Positions 12,804 to 23,083 of a DNA stretch of 64,000 nt are shown here, piece by piece. Each line of letters opens with the position of its first letter. Position 1 is the stretch's first letter. Under the pieces are notes generated by a model, which was given only the letters and a program-made list of their open reading frames with translations, was not told the origin of the DNA and searched no databases. Both the position numbers and the translations under genes were made by a program. The stretch spans positions 310,001 through 374,000 of the forward strand of contig JBAJFG010000570.1 of assembly GCA_037903475.1 (NCBI GenBank). The letters are read 5' to 3'. The DNA is from Ancylostoma caninum. Its lineage: Eukaryota; Nematoda; Chromadorea; Rhabditida; Ancylostomatidae.

Positions 12804-12975
12804 AAACGCCGTGTGGCCGATTTCCCTTAGGAACACAATGAGCGAGGACCCTCTTCGTTGTGCGCGTCAAGTGATGACTCAATCCCACGATCCAAATTTC
12901 CATCTCCCCATGACCTCCTCTGAAGCTGCAAGAGACTGGTTTTTTTATCTTTCAGGTCCTTACCTACCTACATGA
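12804..12975 (+). other. Possible further exon sequence downstream of the LRR gene
   Basis: After a TTTCTAG acceptor (ending at about 12803) one frame is open to TGA at 12973-12975. A second frame encodes a Ser/Pro-rich piece (SSLCASSDDSIPRSKFPSPH) but has a TAG near its start. A basic stretch just upstream (RDRRLMPKPKRR across a GTGAGT donor) is in that second frame. This could be a 3' exon of the LRR gene, an alternative end, or a decayed gene. The frame cannot be settled. Confidence 0.2.
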
Positions 12976-13157
12976 CTGAAGATTTTCGCGTTTTTATTCT
13001 GGCTTTTTTTTTCTGTTTCGGAGAAATATCGGCACTGTCCAATTGATCGCACTAGCCGAAGTTTCAGAGCAAATTCCAATTTTGAGATTCTTGTGAAAAA
13101 ATACGAAGCTGTGCTCATATTTTTACGACACATTATCTCAAACCTCGAAGTCGCTTA

Positions 13158-13313
13158 CAGGGAAGTCCAAACGGTCGCAGGCACGGGTCGGGTACGCGGC
13201 GCGGCTCTCTCGGGCAGAGACGTCGGCGCTCTGCATGCTGACCGCCTGCGTCTCTGCCCAAGTGAGCCGCGCCATGGTCCCGACCCTTGTCTGTGTCCGT
13301 TTGGACTTCCCTG
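13158..13313. mobile_element. GC-rich foldback MITE with TA target duplication
   Basis: 156-bp palindromic element. The ends CAGGGAAGTCCAAACGG and CCGTTTGGACTTCCCTG are perfect inverted repeats flanked by TA on both sides. Inner arms (GTCGGG.. and GGCAGAGACG / CGTCTCTGCC) continue the hairpin almost to the centre. It stands out by its GC content from AT-rich surroundings. No coding capacity. Confidence 0.8.
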
Positions 13314-13315
13314 TA

Positions 13316-15370
13316 TGTTATTATTGTTCAATTGTTACTTACGTTTATTACTATTGTTACTACCATTAGTACTATGACTAGAGTTTTCTATATATAGAAG
13401 TGAAGTTATAGAAAATAAAGTCGTTTTGATCTTTGTGATTATACTGTTTGTGTTCATTCGGATTGGGCATGGGGTAAGCGGAGCGCATATCCAGCCGGGC
13501 CAGGAGAAGGAACGCAGCTATATCTCGGTTCTTGCCGCTGCAACGGCAGGACTATAGCAGGACATTGCTGCCTTTCAACTCAGATATCGCTGCCATTCTA
13601 GATTAGATGTGCTGCCATTAACGTCCTCGCGATTTTAGCAGCAATCAGGAGGAGGATGGCAGCAATCAAGGAGAGAATGGCAGCAATCGGGGGGAAAGCC
13701 ACGCCCAAAATGCGGTTTGAAACCGAACCATTACTGCTGTAAAAACGCGTTCGTGCTGCGTTGGTCTGGCCCAGTTATCAGAGATAGTCCAACTGCTGGG
13801 AAAATGCCAGAATACTGGTACGCAGATGGAGAACGGTCTGCTGTGGCCCAGCGCAAGTGGGTAATTTCGAAAGTCTAGTCAATTAAAATTATGTTTCTAG
13901 GGAACCAATCGATTAATTCTTTTACTTTTCAGCATGTATACTCTGTCTGGCCTGCGGCTTCTACGCACTGCATATGAACCATGGAAACCAAGGATTCGGG
14001 GCAATTTCTAATACTTCTGCAGTGAAGCCTGAGAGCACAAAATCATGTACTCAGGAATAATTTCCTGCGCAGCAGCTGCGCCACGTGAATATGAGTCTCT
14101 ATGCGTATTTGCAAACTAATCAGTACGTAAAACATGAATATGTGTTTTACTTTTAAAACTGCATACATTTTCACTTGACGAGCATGGCGTGATCTAACTC
14201 AGTAGCTAGAGTAGCTCACCATAGCATGTCTCTGAATACAAAATTATTCCCTTTTCGACAGGTTTTTCTACACCAAATTTTCTATTTACGTTGTTTTTCT
14301 CTCGAGCGGTTCCCAGTTTGTATACTTTTTATTCGCATTATAATCTCAAAAGTGGCGCTTTGTCCTTCCTCACTTGTTTTCATGATGTGCGCTATTGGCG
14401 TGAGGCTAACAAACCACAGGTGTTGCTCGAATAGACCTCTTGACCCACAAAAATCTTGCGTAACATTACTTGCAAAGACATTATAAAAAAAGAACCCTTT
14501 GCTGAATTGAAAGCCTATTTCCTCCAGTCATATCGGAAAGATCTGTCCCAGAAAACACAAATAGGTCATGTGTTTAATCGCTCTTTTCTCAGACACGTTT
14601 GGATTTCTTTCCCATGCCTCAGAAATGTGGTTACTAGGGAATATGGAAGCTTTTTTTCCTAGATCTATTGGAAGAATCCCAAATAGGAAATTCAGGCGGC
14701 AACTTAGGCGACAGGGACAACTCATAAAGTACTCATTTTTTTACGAAAGCGGTGTTGTAGAGAAGTGGTATCGTTTCTTTATATAATCATGTCCCGCCAG
14801 GTGATTGGTCGCCAAAAAACCACTTGTATCGTATGCGCGGACAATCGTCTAGTATTTTGGTGCATTAGTCACGACGTGATATGGTAGGTCGGAAAATACA
14901 TTTTGAGCGGTTAGGTTTGCAAATTGCACACTGTGCAATGACTCCAGAATATGGGTGACCGAAGTACGAATGATGTGCAGGTGCCCTAGTGTAGAAAATG
15001 CTAGTGTGGGGATCCATCGCTGGAGGATGGATCCACTGCGCCTAAAGGTGTGAAAAACACCAAGATATGGGTACATCCTCTGCGCCGGTGCGTTATATAA
15101 TTCTCTGTCCTTGTAATATTCTACCTGCCAAAATATTGCACGCGTGAAGCCCTGCCTGGCTTGTGGAGTTCCCATCGACAAAACACCACGCATGGGAATC
15201 CACTCTCACAGTCGCACGTCTGCCATTATACATACGAATTTCGGCTCGTCATTCAACGTCATTCTACCAGTGGAGTCTTCTCTAACTACCTACATAAATG
15301 GAGCAAATTGCGCGAATTGTTGAGCATTGTCATTCATTGAAAACAAGAACTCAACACGACATATATGAAG
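13316..15370. other. No gene; scattered repeat relics
   Basis: Holds a diverged relative of the foldback family seen at 28886 and 39041 (about 13618-13788, with repeated GGAGGATGGCAGCAAT and an end CAGTTATCAGAGA). Isolated ~59-bp satellite units lie at about 13790-13870 and 14936-15080. No exon was supported. The part from about 15240 is duplicated near 22610 together with the gene that follows. Confidence 0.45.
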
Positions 15371-15702
15371 TTAGGGCAAAAACATGCCGGCTGGATTAAT
15401 GGGCAGAGGACACTCGCTGCAAAGGATATCTTCCGGCTTTGCCATATTTTTATCTCTGACGCAGACCTCCATGCACCTCTTGAATTGCTGCTCACGACGT
15501 TGTTGGGCAATCTGTAAATCGTGTAAACTCACAGAAATTCTACGGTGTCATTATTTTCTGTGTTCAAACTGAACTCTGCACCTTGAAAAATCAATTGCTT
15601 CTATTTAATTCTGTGCGAACTCACCGATTCCCCGCTGAGTGGATCGTACAGGAAAGATTGGGCGGTCATGATCAGAAGCATGAACACGAGAATCAACCGC
15701 AT
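15371..15702 (-). CDS. Small secreted four-cysteine protein, copy A
   Basis: Two exons, 15702-15625 and 15511-15371, joined at phase 0 across a 113-base intron (GTGAGT donor, TTTACAG acceptor), encode 72 residues. Residues 1-16 are a classic signal peptide (MRLILVFMLLIMTAQS). A short FLYDPLSGES linker follows, then a charged region with a C-x3-C pair (CMEVC) and, 13 residues later, a C-x2-C pair (CSEC) before PLPINP and the C-terminus. The spacing suits two disulphides in an extracellular helical hairpin; this is inference. Copy B at 22733-23083 has the same exon structure and all four cysteines, and both reading frames are intact, which argues for selection. The duplication extends past the stop into 3' flanking DNA. 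No named family recognised; a secreted (host-interface or defence) role is only a guess. Confidence 0.75.
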
Positions 15703-17034
15703 CTTATTCGAGCTCAGAGTAGAGTGAGTGAACTTTGTAAACTCAGATGAATCTACTTACCACTACCTTCTCTTTGAACAACTATGAACAAGTTTTGAAA
15801 GGCTGACCGATCCTCTTCTTATTTTGGCTATCTGATGAGGGAAGGACACCAGATGCCCACGGCATTTCAGAATGAGATACAGTGTTAGAAGAACTCCTCT
15901 GCGAATCGAAATGAGGCGATGCAAGCGAGTAACTATCATGTTGATGAAAGTGGTGAATTTTTACTTACAACGATATAGATCTGTTTGGAAACAGTTGCCG
16001 TCAATGTTATGCAGTGAAAAAAGTACTTCGATTCTCATTGCATTTTGAAATCTTTGGAAGGTTCTGCAATCAAAATGCTACTGATCACATCTTTTTGACC
16101 GCGATTGTATAACTGCAATACTGCTCACGGGATGTCGAAAACCGACGGTCGCTTCGCAGAGTCACCGTCACTCAACGTCGCCTTGCCATAACTACCCTAG
16201 AACTGCTCCGATTTGTCTCAACGAGATCTTTTAGGTGGCCTGCTGAATATTGGGAATAACTTTCGGTTTACTAGATGCCTCCAAGTAATCGATATATCGA
16301 TTGATGCCGTGTAATGGATCGGATTAGTAGTAGCAGAAACACTTGAGATGAACAGCCAGGTCTCAAGCTCAAATTTGATAACCTCAGCTAAACTCAGGAA
16401 AAAACTTCAGAAATCAAGTAACTGCAAGCAGAACTGGACAAACCCCACACTATTTCGAAGATAGTCAATTTTTGACGAAGTTGCTGATAGAGCACGCTAT
16501 TACAACAGACCTAGCGAACTTGAGGCTCGGGTAATGAGAGGTTGTACGCATCCCTTTGTGTAGTTTATGTCCTGCAAGTGCCTTTGCTGGGGCCTACGGG
16601 TCTCGATGTTACCCTTGTCCAAATTACAAAGGGAGATGAGCTGCTGATCTCGTAGTAAAACTCAATGAGTATCACTACGTATACTTCCAGAAAGTGCAGT
16701 TGATGCAGTTTTACCCACCATCATTTATCAGTTAAGACTGCAGTATTTTGTGGAAAATTTAGTCGTGATCTTACAACCATCGTTAGCAGCCCAAAAAGAT
16801 CGTTGGGACACTGTTAGTCTAAGCGCTCTGAATGAGGTCTCGGAGAGCCACATCCTGGGCCAAAACGAAAAAAGACACGAAAAAAATTAAACCAAAACTT
16901 AACCACGATATTCAATTGAGATTGAGTTTGTGGTACGTTTTGTGAATGAAATCGGGAGTTCTGTCGTCCTGTGAAGGTGTGAGTTCACTGTCGTCTTTGT
17001 TGCTAGGATCGACATAAAATAATGACATGACCAC
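15703..17034. other. No gene recognised
   Basis: Directly upstream of copy A are sequences shared with copy B (around AACAAGTTTTG). The rest shows no credible exon, although the low end of the adjacent BEL/Pao relic may extend into 16900-17034 on the minus strand. Confidence 0.4.
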
Positions 17035-18204
17035 CACCCCAATAGGGACCATTTGGTTTAGAGCATTGAGGAGAACTGTGTCGATATCCGAAACACTTCC
17101 AGCATGCGTTGATGTGTTTCATTCTTTGAACCTTAGAAAAAAAGGGAGTAGGGTAGACAGTCTTTCAACTTGTGGTTTTTGCAACAACTTATATATCCGT
17201 GGGTTGTGGAGGAGGTTGAAGTATGGAAGGTCGAGAAATCTTGACGCATTGTGTTGTTTTCGTGTAAGTCAAGATGTTCTCTACGTTTTACCACTGTCGA
17301 GATATTGTCGAGAATTTCGGAGATATCTACATCTTTCCGGTGTCGAACTCTTTCTTGGCTATTTCGCTTTGCACTGGTGCGCTGAATGTCTGAAGGACCA
17401 TACTGATCATGTGTGTAGAGTCTACGGTTCCTCTCTGTTTCTGCAGAACAGTGATGTTGGCTTGAAAGTCGTTAATGTTATCTCTAGGGGATCTAGGATC
17501 ATCTCTGGCTTCCTGCATTGATTAAAACTGTCGGATCACAGTGATGGTCATGCGTTTCGGATCTTGATATTGACTGTTTAGCTGTATCACAGTCAAGTCG
17601 CATGATTCGCATGTACGGTTTATCATCTTAAGTGTTCGTCTTGCGTCTCTTTTGCAACAGGAAATTGAGAATCTTTCAACGTTAGTATAACGTTTTTCAA
17701 CGGCTGTTTGTGGACCAGTTCTTCAAAAAGTCCCCGAAAAGAATCGAACTACAATTGCCACTGAATTCGGCTACCCGGAATTCGTTTCCTAAGTCTACTA
17801 ACTAGAGTAGACCAAGTGAGGCTTATGTCTACTGGTAGGCTGATGACTAAATTGGTCATATTTAATCCACCTTGATCCACTTTGTGTTTACGTTCAAATC
17901 ATCGCTTAAGGCTGCTTGGGTCAAGTTTTCTAATTGAGTCCGCCTTTTGTTGCAGTATCACTGCTTTTTATTTTTCATTTTTTATTTTTATTTTCCAGTT
18001 TTGATCCAATTTTTATTTGAGGAGTGCTCCTTTCTCAGGACCATTTTCTTTTATTTGCTGAACTGAGCATTGGCCATCATCGTAAGAGTTTTGTATGGCT
18101 TCTTTTTGTTCTTCTAGCCTTGATACTAAATTTTTAAGAATTATAGTGTTGGTAGAGAGAAAATGATGAACTTCTTGATTGACGACGGAAGTTCCATGGA
18201 GCAT
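17035..18204 (-). pseudogene. Decayed BEL/Pao-type retrotransposon gag
   Basis: On the minus strand several frames that follow one another give gag-like protein. They start with a coiled segment (SRLEEQKEAIQNSYDD, near 18070). Next comes a piece resembling the DUF1759 region of BEL/Pao gag (FDSFRGLFEELVHKQPL, then a KRDARRTLKMI-like stretch and YQDPKRMT), and then IAKKEF and ISTVVKRREHLDL. At 17104-17063 lies a canonical CCHC zinc knuckle, CWKCFGYRHSSPQC, preceded by a second less regular Cys/His cluster. Stops and at least two frame changes break it, so it is inactive. Pol and LTRs were not found. The plus-strand open frame over the same interval is antisense. Confidence 0.75.
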
Positions 18205-18342
18205 GAAACTATTCTGACTCTTGTGTGAGATTGTCTAATGTATTTAAGTGTCGAGTAACTTTACCCTTGACGGCTTTAAGAGTAAAGCTTTGTCCAGATT
18301 AAGACATTGTTATAGCTCGCTAACTTAGTCGTACCAAAGAAG

Positions 18343-18614
18343 CAGTGGCGGACGCAGAAAGTGGGCGGGAGGGGGGGTCGTGGGAAGAAAAGTGGGGTCT
18401 CCGCCGTTTTGGGGACCCAGACGGAAAATAAAATTAATAATAATATTAATTATAATAATAAACAATAAATAAAAAATATATTAAAAATAATAATAAAAAT
18501 AAACAATTAAAAATAAACTAACACAAGATTTTTATTTGTATTGTAAAGTAATTTCGAAAATTTGGCGACCCATTCTCGGGGGGGGCGCGCGCCCCCCCCC
18601 TGCGTCCGCCACTG
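18343..18614. mobile_element. hAT-type MITE with 8-bp target duplication
   Basis: 272-bp element with perfect 15-bp terminal inverted repeats (CAGTGGCGGACGCAG / CTGCGTCCGCCACTG), flanked on both sides by the identical 8-mer CAAAGAAG (18335-18342 and 18615-18622). An 8-bp duplication and CAGTGGCGG ends are typical of the hAT superfamily. The centre is G-rich near each end and AT-only in the middle (about 18425-18525), with no coding capacity. The unmutated target duplication suggests a recent insertion. Confidence 0.9.
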
Positions 18615-19025
18615 CAAAGAAGGGAATGAAGAATCTCCTTCCAGCTGCCCTCTATATCCACTGTTATCAATGTTATAATGAGGACTTTACAGCGTCCTTA
18701 CTGTACAATATTAATTTTTGTTGTTTTGCTGCTGTCTGACTCACCTAAGAAATATTTTTCTCTAAACCTCCTTCTGTTGTGCGTAAGGAATGCATTCTCG
18801 TGTCTTCTCTTCTCATATACGTGTTATTCTTCTTGAAGCCTCCTGCTGCTACCTTGGGCAGATAGAGTATCAGGCACAGGTTCAGGGCTGGGCATTGCAG
18901 CGACGGCGATTTGGTCACCACGCGATTTAACTTGCAAACATCACGAAAGTTGTCGTGGTCATTCCACACGTATTCATTTTCAAGAGCAAACCGTATATGC
19001 GCGGCCGATCGCTTGTCAATCGCGA

Positions 19026-19627
19026 TCTGGGCATACTTCATTTTGTGAGTCTTCAGCGAATTTCCTCATTTCTCATCGCTACGTCTAGATGTTGCGACGC
19101 GACTTAATCGCTCAGTTTTTTGCTTCTTTTTCTTAAAAATTTCGTTTATTTCGATTCATTTGTGTAGGTTTCTTATTATAACAGATTCCCTCTCGAGACT
19201 TGATGAGAATATGTGTAAACCTCTCTCTTTTTCTAAGTAATATCCTCTTAATTCCTTCCCAAAGTCCAGTATTTCAGAGTGATTTCCTATTCCTTCTCCA
19301 TAACCGACTTCGCATACCTTCGTATTGTGCGTTTTACTAAAATTTCAAGAAAAAAAACGCAATAATTATGCTCAGTGGATCAAATAAGGAATTAGAACCA
19401 GTTCGTACGTAGAAAGCTTTTTATACCAGCTTATCGCTGCTGGGTATGGGAAACAAACGTGTATGAATCTTAAATATCGAAATTCTAGTGGGATGAGCAC
19501 AGCAAATGATTCAGTGCCATCGCCAGTCATTAAATGCCCAAGAACGCGACCCAGTCGCCGCGACTGAATCGACCATGCAAAACTCAGTCGCTGCGACCAA
19601 ATCGCATCGCTTGAAGTATGCCCAGAG
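19026..19627. mobile_element. Probable foldback element, ~600 bp
   Basis: The ends CTGGGCATACTTCA (19026) and TGAAGTATGCCCAG (to 19627) are inverted repeats. Inner blocks with repeated GTCGC/GCGAC motifs also pair (near 19095 and 19560-19605). The centre is AT-rich with no coding sequence. Target duplication not evident, so the superfamily is unknown. Confidence 0.5.
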
Positions 19628-19690
19628 CTTCCTACACATTCTAAGACAGATACAGGTTCGAGGAAACTAATCCAGAAATATCTTTGAATG

Positions 19691-20443
19691 GGCTGCGTGG
19701 CGTTAGGCAGTAGTCCTTTGCTGCCAGTCTAGGTAATGAGGAGGTGCGACCTATAGGGCTATAGCCCGCATGATACTGTGGCTGTCTATCCTGCTTTCAC
19801 GAACCCAAAAACATCGGTTGAAACTTAATATAAGGGATTATTTGAGCGGCTGGACACGAACATCGTATCCATCTTGTACCATAATTCCATCTTTGTAGGG
19901 TTGTGCTAGGATACGTAGGATGAGAACCCACACGAACCATAACGTAGGATGAGATTGAGGAACAAGAGATTCGTAATGGGAGGAGGAGTGATGTAAAATA
20001 ATGCATGTATTCCGCTGTGTTTTGGCTATGTATCAACATTTCTAATGGTCTGTTTCTCACATAAAGTGCACTTCAGCTCATTTTTATGCTTAGCGATAAA
20101 AGCTGATGAAATTGATGTTTTTTTTTGCAAAATTAGGGACAGAATGGTTACATTTCGAAAAAATTTGGATGAGGTCAACTCAGCAGCGGAAAGTCCTTTC
20201 CGTTCTTCGAGATTTGCGTTGTTTCATGCGGTTCTAACTCTATCTACATCGTTGCTGCTATGTTGTAGCGGCGCGGCGTTTTGTGGACGAGTATTCCGCA
20301 GCACGGCACGGGCACATTTGCGGAAATGCCTCCAAATGCTTCGCGCACACCGCATACGCAGCGCAAGTCGGCTGGTAGTTGGAGACAGGGCGCCGTAAAT
20401 TGCAGCCTGGTATGAACTAGCTGCTGCCTAACGCCCGTCCGCC
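19691..20443. mobile_element. Mutator-like element with 9-bp target duplication
   Basis: Inverted termini (GGCTGCGTGGCGTTAGGCAG at the left; right end reading inward GGCGGACGGGCGTTAGGCAG) bound 753 bp. The same 9-mer CTTTGAATG lies immediately outside both ends (19682-19690 and 20444-20452). A 9-bp duplication fits the Mutator superfamily. The interior has a 117-codon plus-strand open frame at 20045-20398 with no recognisable transposase motif, so the element is non-autonomous as seen. Part of the interior (about 19849-19960) resembles the foldback arms near 59987. Confidence 0.75.
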
Positions 20444-21156
20444 CTTTGAATGAGACGGGAATTTGGCTTTCTTTATCACACGTTTTTTTTTATAAACCAT
20501 AACACCTGCTTGAGCGGTGATGCTGGCACTAAGGGACAATCCTCTTTCCTTCCAAGTCTGCCCGTGTCGCAGGGGTCACCTCAGCTAAAGCTTCTACAAA
20601 TTCCCGCTCATGTTCAGTTCAAATGGCTCTTCCATCAATCGCTTGGAACTCCCAAAAACAGGCGCCGTAACCATTCCACCTCACTAAACAGTAGTTTCTT
20701 GTTCGGAATCAATTCATCGTGTCCAACCAACTGTTTTCATTGCATCTTTTGTGATCGCAGTGCAGCGCTTCATCTGTTCTTCAACACGTATCATAGCTTC
20801 AAGTCGAAATCCTAATCTTAACCATTCAAAATAATTTCCTGATTTCTATATTGGATTGCGTTTTTGTTCAAGATTGAGCGAATGCGGCACTCATTTTTCG
20901 AACCTTTTTTTTCAAAATTCGTTGGGTAAAATGAGAATTAATGACTCATTATAGGTGGTGTTAGGCTCCCTTATTCAGCATGCATTTGTATTCCATCTGT
21001 CAAGAAATTGTCAGGGTTTTCATTCACTTTTCCTTTTATTAACTTTTTGCATATGGCTTAATATTTGCTCGCGTCCAGCTACACTTGATTTTTAGAACCC
21101 AGGAACTATACCTGAAAAATGAAGGCGATTATCTCCTGAAGTTACATTCATAGTGC

Positions 21157-21219
21157 GGATAACAAAATATACGTATCGATCTTCGCTATCCGACGATCGA
21201 TACGTATCATATGTTATCC
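21157..21219. repeat. 63-bp hairpin
   Basis: 25-base arms beginning GGATAAC and ending TACGTATCGATC, then the inverse GATCGATACGTA..TTATCC, around a 13-base loop. The arms differ at only a few bases. Possibly a tiny MITE remnant; no flanking duplication is clear. Confidence 0.7.
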
Positions 21220-21848
21220 GACTGGATCGGGCTCCGATGAACTATAAATGTAGCTTAGAAGTATTCCCAGACTTCGCCTGTTCAAAACGAATAAAAATGA
21301 ACCGTCGATATAACAGATAAGGATCGTGGAAATGATAAGTATCGATTGCCACCATACATTGCCATGGATCGCTGCCAAACAGAGCTCATCGCCCGTACTC
21401 TCGAAGATGTGCCCAAAAAGAACTGGCGATGTGAATGACTGCGATAGTGGAAACGATGCATATCGATCGCCACTCCCCATCTATTATCATCCCTCTTAGG
21501 CCTGGGTTCTCCTCATTCACTTTATCCATGTGGCGACCAGTGGCAGTTGCGGCTATCGCGACGACAGCCGGCTGTAGTGGCGTTCGGCACGGTTGCTGTC
21601 GAAGTCTGGAGATACTTTAAAATCAGCATCCAGGTGGTGCACGGTTAACTTGCGGTTTCTCTTCCAGTCAAAGAAAAATTAATGCCCACCTAAATTTGCC
21701 ATCTCTCTGTAACTCTGCGCAGTCGCAGCTGTTTGACTTGATCCCTTTGTAAAGAGGAGAGGCTTTTTCAGATTGACTTGATATTCACCGTCGGGTGAAG
21801 TGGAGTTGGGGGGGGGCACTCGGTGTAAGTCGATAACACTCAAACACC

Positions 21849-21900
21849 TGGGCGTAAAGCAGCGGACTCTCTAACATTCAGAAACTTGGTTCGATTCCAA
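21849..21900 (+). other. tRNA-like fragment (possible SINE head or pseudo-tRNA)
   Basis: GGTTCGATTCC at 21888-21898 is a perfect polymerase III B box inside a T-arm (TTGG-TTCGATT-CCAA). An A-box-like GGGCGTAAAGCAGCGG lies about 40 bases upstream. The anticodon stem and acceptor stem do not form, so it is not a functional tRNA gene. Confidence 0.35.
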
Positions 21901-22112
21901 TCGATGGTAGAAGAAAGCTAACACTACGAAAACAGGTGAGGGATTTGTGAAGAGGCCTTTTTCCTATTTCCCATGACAATTTGCTGATTTGTGCTGCATT
22001 TTTACCACTACGGGTCCACAGGTGTGTCGAACCCGGAGCTCTCCTGCGCTAGGCACTGCGCAATCGGACGCCAAGCTGCCAGAGGTTGTAATACTACTTG
22101 CGACCATTTGAG

Positions 22113-22311
22113 GGGTAATCGTGGACAACTTTGCCCTGAGCACGCGATCTTGTGCAGTAGCTGCTGTACCCGCTCGATTTGGAGCAGTTCCGGTTCGGCG
22201 GAAGCCCACCGCTGGCCGGCCCGGTCTACGATTCCCGCCCGGCTCCGATCCGGTGATTCCACGGCCGGTAGTGGGAGAGAGGGCCGTCCGCACTAACAAT
22301 AAGTTTCTGAG
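22113..22311 (+). CDS. Possible exon, GC-rich, unknown product
   Basis: After a weak TTTGAG acceptor the frame reads an arginine/proline-rich sequence (e.g. FPPGSDPVIPRPVVGERAVR) up to a TA-flanked MITE at 22314. The opposite strand is also open over this GC-rich block, so coding potential cannot be assigned with confidence. No family recognised. It may belong with the proline-rich frame beyond the MITE, although the two frames do not join directly. Confidence 0.2.
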
Positions 22312-22313
22312 TA

Positions 22314-22435
22314 TGACCTGTTCTACACGTTCTAACTTGTTTGTAGTTTAGCTAACTACTGTATATTAGGAGAGCTAACAAGTCAGAGCATTCTGGACAT
22401 GTCAGCTGACAAGTCAGAACGTGAAGGACAGGTCA
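22314..22435. mobile_element. Small TA-flanked MITE
   Basis: 122-bp element with imperfect ~27-base inverted termini (TGACCTGT...ACAGGTCA), flanked by TA at both ends (22312-22313 and 22436-22437). Non-coding. It lies between two stretches that look like exons. Confidence 0.6.
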
Positions 22436-22606
22436 TATTATCGGCTTATACCAACTGCTCCTCCCCCCTCACCCCCAACTCCATTTTCGCCTTCTCCGAC
22501 AATTCATTTGGAGGACTTCGAACAGAATTGCACTGAAATTTTTGAAAAAGAACAAATGATTCCAGAAACTTTTCAAACGCCGCTCGTAACTAAACGTATC
22601 TTTTAG
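22436..22606 (+). CDS. Possible proline-rich terminal exon
   Basis: The frame ending in TAG at 22604-22606 encodes a Pro/Ser-rich run (TAPPPSPPTPFSPSP) followed by an acidic segment (HLEDFEQNCTEIFEKEQ). Amino-acid composition is coding-like. No acceptor of good quality precedes it and no homologue is recognised, so it may be chance or a gene fragment. Confidence 0.25.
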   Translation, partial: YYRLIPTAPPPSPPTPFSPSPTIHLEDFEQNCTEIFEKEQMIPETFQTPLVTKRIF

Positions 22607-22732
22607 AATTTCGGCGCGTTACTTGACGTCATTCTACCATTGCTGTCTTCTGTAGGTACACAAGTGAAGCAAACTCATTGTCATGGCGTTGTCATTCATT
22701 GATAACAAGAGCTCAACATGGCACAGACAGAG

Positions 22733-23083
22733 TTATGGCAAAAACACGCCGCCTGGATTGAGGGGCAGAGGGCACTGGCTGCAAAGGATTTGATTGGGTT
22801 TCGCCGTCGCTTTGTCTTTGTCTTTGACGCAGATCTCCAAGCACCTCTCAAATTGTTCTTCACGACGTTGTTGGTCAATCTGTAATTCGTGACTTACGCC
22901 GAGAAAATTGAAGTACCACTCCGAAGTAACAACTATTTCCTGATTTTCAACTAACCATTACACACTCAGCAAACCATGCTCATGCTTAATTTTGTGAAAA
23001 CTTACCGATTTCCCACTGAAGGGATCGTAATTGAGAGATCGGGTAGTTATAACCAGAAGCATGAACATGAGGATCAACCTCAT
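22733..23083 (-). CDS. Small secreted four-cysteine protein, copy B
   Basis: Two exons, 23083-23006 and 22879-22733, joined at phase 0 (GTAAGT donor, ATTACAG acceptor), encode 74 residues. The signal peptide MRLILMFMLLVITTRS is followed by LNYDPFSGKS, then the same C-x3-C (CLEIC) and C-x2-C (CSQC) pairs and a PLPLNP C-terminal motif as copy A at 15371-15702. Exon 2 is two codons longer than in copy A. Exon 1 is exactly the same length (78 bases). Substitutions are numerous but no frame is broken. Conserved 3' flanks show that the copies arose by segmental duplication. Function unknown; secretion is inferred from the signal sequence. Confidence 0.75.

Larger units (their letters stand above)
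20453..22112. other. No gene; two small structured sites
   Basis: No credible exon. The stretch contains the 63-bp hairpin at 21157-21219 and a tRNA-like fragment near 21849-21900 (listed separately). A plus-strand frame at 20450-20815 has no family resemblance. Confidence 0.4.

Noticed and set aside
17027..17521. 164-codon plus-strand frame
   Set aside because: It is antisense to the BEL/Pao gag relic, which carries recognisable motifs.
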